Part shown: piece after piece, positions 6,801-12,076 of the stretch | How positions within the stretch are numbered: the first letter of the stretch is position 1 | Layout of the letters: each line of letters begins with the position of its first letter | Assembly: GCA_031411235.1 (NCBI GenBank) | Contig: JANOAR010000025.1 | Coordinates: forward strand, 1 to 12,719 | Direction of reading: 5' to 3' | DNA length: 12,719 bases | DNA from: JANOAR01 sp031411235 | GTDB lineage: Bacteria; Verrucomicrobiota; Verrucomicrobiia; Verrucomicrobiales; Verrucomicrobiaceae | Position numbers and translations under genes: made by a program | Notes under the pieces: generated by a model | Told to the model about the DNA's origin: nothing | What the model saw: the letters and a program-made list of their open reading frames with translations, nothing else | Databases searched by the model: none

Positions 6801-7736
6801 TTACGGAATACGAAACACTTGGTTGGTGATGGGATCGAGAGCCAGCGAACCGCTCGCCATGCCGCCGACATCCAATTCGGTATTGGGCGGGAAAGGGCTG
6901 ACGACACGGCCTGCTTTATCGGTGCGAGAGCCGATAGGATAGTTGCCTGCCGTGGCGGTAGGTGTGGGCGCGGATGCCTCTTTTTTCGCTGTGGTAGCTG
7001 GTGCTGGCGGCGGGGCGGGCTTAGCATTGCCCGAGGAGGACTTCGGCGCTTGTGAATCCGACGATGCGGGGAAACCATCGGCGTAGGGCGAGAGCCCGGT
7101 GAAGGATGCGCTGATGGCCGCAGCCCGAGCGGCCTCGGGCGAGGTCTGTGCTGCGGAGGTTGAAGGATTTTTGTTCGCCGTGGATAGTGTGGGCGCGGTC
7201 ACGACCGTTTGTTTTGCAGGCGCAGATGAGGATTTCGGCGGCGTGTCCTGGTAGCTGGCGACGGGTTGCTCTTCTCTCACTTGGGGTGGGCTGTAACTGC
7301 GCTTTTTGGCTGGGGCGCTGGACTTGGCTGGGGCCTTGCTGGCGGTGGCCGTTTTGGTAGCCGTAAGCGTCGTGGGTGCCTGCTGATAAACAGGGGCCTG
7401 CGGCGTGGCATATTGTTGTTGCGGGTAGCCCATGGGCCGAGTGGGCGCTGTTGGTGCCATATTCTGCTGGGCGGCAGGGTAGTAGGTCTGTGGTGCCTGT
7501 GGTGCCTGTGGCTGGCTACCGCCAAAAACGCTGCTGCGCGGTGCGCTGCCAGGGGGCGGGCCGTAGCCGGGGTTCGTCTCGCCATACAGATTGCGGCGAA
7601 ACCAGTCCCCCACACGTTTGCTGAACTGATCGCCAGCCGATGGTTGCTGGGCCAAGGCAACGCTGGGGCAGAGGATCGCCAGCAGTGTCATGGCCACGAT
7701 GAATCCGCACAATTTAGCAGAGGGTATCGAGTTCAT
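6801..7736 (-). CDS. Secreted Pro/Ala/Ser/Gln-rich protein with conserved-looking C-terminal motif
   Basis: The 311-residue protein has a good Sec signal peptide (hydrophobic core about 10-27, likely cleaved after SVALA at 29). A short segment, FSKRVGDWFRRNLYGE (about 38-53), follows and may be a small amphipathic helix. The middle, about 55-260, is low complexity: Pro/Gln/Tyr-rich, then Lys/Ala/Ser/Pro-rich. The last 47 residues are again ordered in composition, with NYPIGSRTDKAGRVVSP, PFPPNTELDVGG, GSLALDP and a terminal QVFRIP. A tail of this kind, a glycine/proline turn followed by DP-x-T-x-x-x-F-R-[IV]-P, is in my recollection recurrent in Verrucomicrobia exported proteins, but this was not checked. 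Function unknown; a cell-surface or envelope-associated role is inferred from export alone. AGGAAAGG lies 12 bases before the ATG, a slightly distant Shine-Dalgarno. The response regulator gene follows 48 bases downstream. Confidence 0.85.
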   Translation of the reverse strand: MNSIPSAKLCGFIVAMTLLAILCPSVALAQQPSAGDQFSKRVGDWFRRNLYGETNPGYGPPPGSAPRSSVFGGSQPQAPQAPQTYYPAAQQNMAPTAPTRPMGYPQQQYATPQAPVYQQAPTTLTATKTATASKAPAKSSAPAKKRSYSPPQVREEQPVASYQDTPPKSSSAPAKQTVVTAPTLSTANKNPSTSAAQTSPEAARAAAISASFTGLSPYADGFPASSDSQAPKSSSGNAKPAPPPAPATTAKKEASAPTPTATAGNYPIGSRTDKAGRVVSPFPPNTELDVGGMASGSLALDPITNQVFRIP

Positions 7737-7835
7737 AAATTTTGTTAACCTTTCCTAATCTTTGCCATGCTGCAAGCTCTTTTCTTCCGCCGATGTCGGC
7801 TGCGCGTACGACGGCCAGCCTCGCGACTGTTAGCC

Positions 7836-7863
7836 TTGTGAGCGGCAATAATTCGGGCTTAAT
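7836..7863 (+). promoter_or_regulatory. Possible promoter of the J-domain-like gene
   Basis: TTGTGA (7836-7841) and CTTAAT (7858-7863) are 16 bases apart, each matching four of six consensus bases, and would give a leader of roughly 38 bases before the ATG at 7908. This is the only reasonable pair found in the 171-base divergent gap. The evidence is weak. Confidence 0.25.
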
Positions 7864-7907
7864 GCCGCACACCTTTCGCGCCGTTTCCTTCGCCTCTCCT
7901 ACCCATC

Positions 7908-9341
7908 ATGAGTGATCCCTGGCTCACGCTCATTCTCGACCGCCACACCGCCACAGAGCGCGATGTCAAAGCCGCGTACGCAAGGTTGCTAAAGCAGCAC
8001 CGACCCGACATCGACCCCGTGGGTTTTCAGCGCGTGCGGGCTGCCTATGCTGAGGCTCTGGACTGGCTGAAGCATCGTGCGCACCACGAGGAGCAGACCG
8101 AGCTGGAGGACACCGAAAGCAGTCCCGAACCCCCAGCTCCCTCATTAAATACTGCCGAGGAGGCAAGCCCAGCGAACCTTGCTCCCGAGCCCGAAATAGG
8201 CGCAGCATCGTCCATTGAGCCGCTCTCATTACCCGATGTAGAGCCTCCTGAAGTCGCTCCTCCCGAGCTTGCCGCCAGCCTCGCTGCCCTAGCCCAGGCA
8301 TGGCAGGAAAACTCACGCGAAGGCCTTGCCACTGCTTTTGCCAAGCTCAGTGCCGAGTCGCTAAAGCTGCAACTGCCCGCCTTGAAAATTTGCCGCCTGC
8401 TGCATCAAGCGGTCGGTGGAAAGGCCGAGCCTGTGGCCCAACATGCGCCTGCTGATTTTTTGCTGTACCTACTCCGAGGCGGCGAGGTGCAGGTGGTTCT
8501 CGAAGTCACAAAATCCTGGGACAGCAGCCATAGCATCGCCTCGGCTGCCCTGCTGGCGATGGCCATGGACAGGGCAAAGTATCAACCCGCCGACGAGGAC
8601 GCGGCGATGGTGCTCGCGCATCTGGCTCGCATCATCGCCTTTCACCATCCGGGCATCGCCAATCAACTCGTCAACGCCGCTTACCCCTTTTTGCCACTGG
8701 ATGGGCGCGAGCAAATCATGAGCTTTCTGGAGCACCAGATCGCGATGGGAAAAATCTTCTTTGGCTTTCCTGCGGAGTTTCAGCGCTTTTGGAAAAGCAG
8801 GCTCCACCCACGCGATGACGAGGAAACCATGGACTGGTACAGCGCCGAGGCCGTGGAGGCTCTGCGCTACGTGGTGCAGAATCGCGGCCACTCCTGGGAA
8901 GGCCTCGGTGTGATCCAGCAGCTCGTGCCGAGCGAGGTCTGGGAGCCTGCTGAAAAAGTGCTGCGAGCCCAAGCGGCGAAAGCCCAAAAGCAGCAACAAA
9001 GCGCACGCGGTGGCAGCAAGGGCTTCCAAGGCTGGATGTGGGTCATTATCATTTTGGTGGCCAATTTGGGGCGGATGTTGTCGCACGACTCCAGTTCCAC
9101 AACACCGCCGAAATCGCCGAGAACCACGGCGGAGCAGCCCAGCACAGGGTTGGGGAAAAAGGCACCCATCGTGCCCTCCACGGCACCACGGCAGCAAGCG
9201 GTGCCCCTCGTCCAGCCAACAGTGCCGACCTTGCAGCCTACGCTCAAACTAGCGCCCCCAGGTGCGCCACCAACGCCGCTCATTATTCCACGAAGCCCCG
9301 AGACAGGGATTCCAGTCCCAATGCGCGAGCTACTGCGCTAG
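7908..9341 (+). CDS. J-domain-like membrane protein with RPD in place of HPD
   Basis: The 477-residue protein begins with a compact J-domain-like helical hairpin: RDVKAAYARLLKQHRPDIDP (18-37) then GFQRVRAAYAEAL (39-51). The helix II - HPD loop - helix III arrangement is present, but the loop is RPD (32-34) rather than HPD. This matches a bacterial subfamily of DnaJ-like proteins with the pattern RPD-x-DP-x-x-F-Q-x-x-R-x-A-Y. Residues 62-120 are an acidic, proline-rich linker, and 121-355 are helical with no recognised domain. A Gln/Lys/Ala stretch leads to a single membrane helix at about 374-391, and residues 392-477 form a Pro/Thr-rich tail. The substituted histidine makes normal stimulation of DnaK unlikely. 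Its role is unknown; regulation of a chaperone or a membrane scaffold is possible. Its TAG stop overlaps the stop of the convergent VanZ-like gene. Confidence 0.85.
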   Translation: MSDPWLTLILDRHTATERDVKAAYARLLKQHRPDIDPVGFQRVRAAYAEALDWLKHRAHHEEQTELEDTESSPEPPAPSLNTAEEASPANLAPEPEIGAASSIEPLSLPDVEPPEVAPPELAASLAALAQAWQENSREGLATAFAKLSAESLKLQLPALKICRLLHQAVGGKAEPVAQHAPADFLLYLLRGGEVQVVLEVTKSWDSSHSIASAALLAMAMDRAKYQPADEDAAMVLAHLARIIAFHHPGIANQLVNAAYPFLPLDGREQIMSFLEHQIAMGKIFFGFPAEFQRFWKSRLHPRDDEETMDWYSAEAVEALRYVVQNRGHSWEGLGVIQQLVPSEVWEPAEKVLRAQAAKAQKQQQSARGGSKGFQGWMWVIIILVANLGRMLSHDSSSTTPPKSPRTTAEQPSTGLGKKAPIVPSTAPRQQAVPLVQPTVPTLQPTLKLAPPGAPPTPLIIPRSPETGIPVPMRELLR

Positions 9342-9733
9342 GCCTTCTGGCCCCGCCAGCGCACGATCATCACCAGCAACAAAACCACACTCGCCCCCGT
9401 CGCATCGGCCCATAGATCCTTCAAGGTTTCGCTGATGCTTATCTGGATGTGTGTGCCTCGAAAGGTATCCGAGAGCTGCTCGATGAACTCCCAAAACACC
9501 CCGATGGTGATCGCCATACAGAAGCTGAAAAAGTAGGCAGCGAAGGCCGTGATGCGCCCGATGATGGCGGGGAAACAAGCAATGCCATGCCACATGCAGA
9601 AGGCCATCGCCGCGCCGCCGAGCGAGTGAACGGTGAAGTCCAAAGGCTTGCGCAGCGACGTGTGGGCGATGGCTTGGTGGAAGATAATCACCGCGAGTGG
9701 AGCCCAGGCGGTGCGGAGGAGGAAGGCCTTCAT
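9338..9733 (-). CDS. VanZ/YjdF-like small integral membrane protein
   Basis: The 131-residue product has four hydrophobic segments, about 8-25, 36-56, 62-82 and 112-125. Conserved-looking polar positions include D32 and H36 in LDFTVHSLGG, the W81-E-F-I-E85 stretch with D89 at the end of the third helix, and D106/D110 ahead of the final helix (LKDLWADATGA). This pattern (D-x-x-x-H-x-x-x-G, then G-V-x-WE-x-x-E, then D-x-x-x-D-x-x-G-A) is shared by VanZ-like and YjdF/DUF2238-like membrane proteins, whose biochemical role is mostly undefined. ATG at 9733 is preferred; a GTG two codons upstream at 9739 is possible and would overlap the purB stop by four bases. Either start makes it the second gene of a purB operon, likely by translational coupling. 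Its stop shares CTAG with the convergent J-domain-like gene. Confidence 0.75.
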   Translation of the reverse strand: MKAFLLRTAWAPLAVIIFHQAIAHTSLRKPLDFTVHSLGGAAMAFCMWHGIACFPAIIGRITAFAAYFFSFCMAITIGVFWEFIEQLSDTFRGTHIQISISETLKDLWADATGASVVLLLVMIVRWRGQKA

Positions 9734-9735
9734 GC

Positions 9736-11160
9736 TCACAGAATATCCCCAGGGCCATACGTCGCCGCTTCAGGATGCTTCGCCGCGATGGCCGCGACGC
9801 GCTCGGCGAAGTAATCCACCTGTGCGCCAGCGTCGCCGCTGTTGGCCTTACCTTGGGCCAGCACGGTATCGAAATCGGCTTGGCTCAAGCCGAGGCGAGG
9901 ATCGGCAGCGAGGCGTTGGAACAAGTCGTTGCTGCTCACTTTGCCCGTGCGCATGTCCTTGGCCACCTGCACCGCGAGGACTTTGATCGCCTCGTGCGCA
10001 TCCTCGCGCCCCGCTCCCTTTTTCACCGCCTCCATCATCACCGTGGTGGTGAGCAGGAAGGGTAGGTAGCGCAGCAACTCCTGCTCCACCACCGCCTCAA
10101 AGACATCCATCTGATCGAGGATGGTGAGCAGCGTTTCGAGCAAGCCGTCGATGGCCAGGAAGGCATCGGGCAGCATCACGCGGCGCACCACGGAGCAGGA
10201 CACATCGCCTTCATTCCACTGATCGCCTGCGAGCCCGGCAGCCATCGCGAGGTAGCCTTTCAGGATGATGTGCAGGCCGTTCACGCGCTCGCAGCTACGG
10301 CTATTCATCTTGTGCGGCATGGCCGAGGAGCCCACCTGGCCCTTGGCAAATCCTTCACTGGCCAGCTCCTGCCCCGCCATGAGCCGCAGCGTTTTAGCAA
10401 AGGACGATGGCCCGCTAGCGAGATCGCACAGGGCGCTGACCACGCGGAAATCCAGACTGCGCGGATACACCTGACCCACGGCATCGAAGGACGCTGGCAT
10501 CCCGAGATGCACGAGGATGCGAGCCTCCAGCGCACGAGCCTGTGAGGCATCGCCATTGAAGAGGGTAATCTGGTCAAGCCGCGTGCCCACCGCCCCCTTT
10601 AAACCACGCGCAGCATACGTGCCAAGCACATGCTCCAGCGCACCGTAGCCGCCCAGCATCTCCTCGCCAAACATCGCCATGCGCTTGCCCACCGTGCTGA
10701 CCTGTGCCGCGACATTGTGCGTGCGCGCGGTGAAAGGAATATCGCGCAACTGCTGTGCGCGCTTGGCAAAGCGAACCAGCACCGCCACCGACTTGCGCTG
10801 CACTTCCTGCAAGGCGCGGAAGACCTGGAGCTGCTCCACATTCTCAGTGAGGTCGCGGCTGGTCATGCCCTTGTGAATGTGCTCGTGCCCCGCGAGATCG
10901 CAGAACTCCTCGATGCGTGCCTTCACATCATGCCGAGTCACGCGCTCGCGCTGCATGATCGACGGCAGATCGACTTGATCCTTCACTCGCTCATAGGCTT
11001 CCACGACGCCGTCTGGAACGCTGATCCCCAGGTCGCGCTGGCCTTTTAAAACAGCGATCCAGTAGTCGCGCTCCAGCAAGACCTTGCCCTCTCCAGACCA
11101 GAGGTTGCGCATGGGGAGGGTGGCGTAGCGTTCAGCGAGGACGTTGGGAATAGAAGACAT
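9736..11160 (-). CDS. purB: Adenylosuccinate lyase (purine biosynthesis)
   Basis: The 474-residue enzyme cleaves SAICAR to AICAR and adenylosuccinate to AMP, both releasing fumarate, in cytoplasmic purine synthesis. The fumarase/aspartase superfamily signature GSSAMPHKMN is at 277-286 with the mobile-loop serines S278-S279. Upstream, HKGMTSRDLTEN (96-107) carries the substrate-binding T100-S101 and FTARTHNVAAQ (143-153) carries the conserved histidine H148. The latter differs from the common GRTHGQPAQ form but keeps the T-H pair. Length fits the family. The frame opens 14 codons earlier, but those codons come from a simple-repeat tract, so ATG 11160 (MSSIPNVLAERYA) is preferred. No Shine-Dalgarno is visible, and the leader is pyrimidine-rich on the mRNA strand. 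The VanZ-like gene follows with a two-base gap. Confidence 0.96.
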   Translation of the reverse strand: MSSIPNVLAERYATLPMRNLWSGEGKVLLERDYWIAVLKGQRDLGISVPDGVVEAYERVKDQVDLPSIMQRERVTRHDVKARIEEFCDLAGHEHIHKGMTSRDLTENVEQLQVFRALQEVQRKSVAVLVRFAKRAQQLRDIPFTARTHNVAAQVSTVGKRMAMFGEEMLGGYGALEHVLGTYAARGLKGAVGTRLDQITLFNGDASQARALEARILVHLGMPASFDAVGQVYPRSLDFRVVSALCDLASGPSSFAKTLRLMAGQELASEGFAKGQVGSSAMPHKMNSRSCERVNGLHIILKGYLAMAAGLAGDQWNEGDVSCSVVRRVMLPDAFLAIDGLLETLLTILDQMDVFEAVVEQELLRYLPFLLTTTVMMEAVKKGAGREDAHEAIKVLAVQVAKDMRTGKVSSNDLFQRLAADPRLGLSQADFDTVLAQGKANSGDAGAQVDYFAERVAAIAAKHPEAATYGPGDIL

Positions 11161-11173
11161 AAAATGGGGAGGA

Positions 11174-11213
11174 GACAATGAGAGGGGGAGGCAATGAGAC
11201 AATGAGAAAATGA
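11174..11213. repeat. Degenerate octamer tandem repeat in the purB leader
   Basis: Five consecutive 8-base units read GACAATGA, GAGGGGGA, GGCAATGA, GACAATGA and GAAAATGA on the plus strand. The tract ends 13 bases before the purB start codon at 11160, so it would form the pyrimidine-rich 5' leader (TCATTGTC units on the mRNA strand). Similar short degenerate tandem tracts are seen in intergenic DNA of several phyla. It contains no ribosome binding site. Confidence 0.7.
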
Positions 11214-11339
11214 GCGGTGGAGAGAGAAATCAAACCCCTTCGCAGGCCTTCTCATCGAAGAGTCTCTGTTATCGTCACACGATGCCGCGCCAGCGCTGAG
11301 GCTTCCCAGTTTTCTTGTCGCATGAGCATCAACACTGGA

Positions 11340-11682
11340 TCAGGCTCCTCGATTGACGCGCACCAACTGACCTTTGAGCGATTCGATCCTTTGAAGTTGT
11401 GCGTGAACCTTGGCTGCAAGTGCTAGGAAATCAGGATTGTCGGTGCAGACGATAATGCCTTCGTGAATAGGATGCAGTCGATGCAAGCGCATGAAGTCCA
11501 GCCGGTTGTGTGTAATCACAGCCCTCCCGCTCTCGACTGCAAATTGCAGCACTTCGTCATCCGCGACGCTTACATTGGCCTTGCCCGCGTCACGCGTGGT
11601 CAGCACGTCATGGCCGAATCCACGCAAGGCTTCGACCACTGGCAACGGGAAGTTCTCATTGGAGTAGAAGCCTTGCGTTCAT
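11340..11682 (-). pseudogene. DUF5615 PIN-like toxin, apparently frameshifted after codon 4
   Basis: From 11645 to the stop at 11340 the frame gives a product beginning PVVEALRGFGHDVLTTRDAG and continuing with a DDEVL helix, AVITHNRLDF, HEGIIVCT and a final helix. This is the layout of DUF5615 PIN-like proteins, the toxin half of DUF433/DUF5615 pairs. The natural start is the ATG at 11682, which overlaps the upstream antitoxin stop as ATGA. It encodes MNAR and then leaves the frame: one surplus base near 11670 separates it from FYSNENFPLP, which joins directly to PVVEAL. The ATG frame ends after eight codons at 11656. The missing strand carries the N-terminal acidic residue of the presumed nuclease site. 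A shorter product from TTG 11645 or a recoded full protein is possible; sequence error is the other explanation. The rest of the gene shows no decay. Confidence 0.75.
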
Positions 11683-12014
11683 GAGTCATCTCCGTTAGCG
11701 GCGATCTCACGATCCATCTCATCATGGTGCGTCCGTGCGTAGTTCCAGGCATTGGCCAGATCTTCAGCATTGATGGAAGGATACGCGGCCAGCAGTTCCG
11801 CATCCGTCTTGCCTCCACGTCGCAGGGATTCCAGCAGCCACACGGGCAGGCGCGTGCGAATGATTCGCGCGGAGCCGCCGCAGACGTTGTCTTTGAAATC
11901 AATTCCTGGGTGTGCATCAGCCACCTCCAATGCCACGAGCGTGAGGATGCGTACCTGGTCGCCTTTGGGCATGTGCAGCACGGCATCTCGGATGGTATCG
12001 AAAGTCATGGTCAT
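11679..12014 (-). CDS. DUF433 family antitoxin-like protein
   Basis: The 111-residue protein has a helical N-terminal extension (about 4-33) followed by the DUF433 domain: HPGIDFKDNVCGGSARIIRT (35-54), then RLPVWLLESLRRGGKTDAEL and YPSINAEDLANAWNYA. The C-G-G turn with a following R-x-T-R-x-P-V-W strand is the hallmark of this small winged-helix-like fold. DUF433 proteins are commonly encoded immediately before DUF5615 PIN-like proteins and are thought to bind DNA and neutralise the partner. Here the stop codon overlaps the partner start by four bases (ATGA), the expected coupled arrangement. Two starts are possible, ATG 12014 or ATG 12008, two codons apart; the first is given. A promoter at 12021-12049 would start transcription at about 12014, giving a leaderless message. 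Confidence 0.85.
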   Translation of the reverse strand: MTMTFDTIRDAVLHMPKGDQVRILTLVALEVADAHPGIDFKDNVCGGSARIIRTRLPVWLLESLRRGGKTDAELLAAYPSINAEDLANAWNYARTHHDEMDREIAANGDDS

Positions 12015-12020
12015 AGGCAG

Positions 12021-12049
12021 ACTCTAGGATCGCACGAGGAATGATGCAA
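12021..12049 (-). promoter_or_regulatory. Probable promoter of the DUF433/DUF5615 operon, leaderless
   Basis: On the minus strand TTGCAT (12049-12044) is followed after exactly 17 bases by TAGAGT (12026-12021). The first hexamer matches four and the second four of six consensus bases. The expected transcription start is near 12014, the first base of the DUF433 ATG, so the message would be leaderless or nearly so. It lies in the 62-base gap after the methyltransferase gene and would separate the two transcription units. Confidence 0.4.
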
Positions 12050-12076
12050 TTTCTACGTGATGCCCTTGCTTTGCGG

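Noticed and set aside
7835..7855. Similarity to the lac operator (TTGTGAGCGG followed by an AATT)
   Set aside because: Only the first half is similar, the symmetrical partner is absent, and no LacI-type regulator or sugar gene is nearby; coincidence.
8469..9197. 242-codon minus-strand frame opposite the J-domain-like gene
   Set aside because: No domain or start signal; the plus strand has a J-like hairpin and a membrane helix.
9330..9758. 142-codon minus-strand frame overlapping the VanZ-like gene in another register
   Set aside because: Its product is His/Arg-rich with no membrane pattern, whereas the 9338-9733 frame has four clean hydrophobic segments and conserved-looking acidic residues.
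9736..11202. Longer purB start at 11202
   Set aside because: The extra 14 residues are encoded by the octamer repeat tract and precede the normal PurB N-terminus MSSIPNVLAERYA.
11174..11213. Possible CRISPR array
   Set aside because: Units are 8 bases, contiguous and degenerate, with no spacers and no cas genes in the window; a simple tandem tract.
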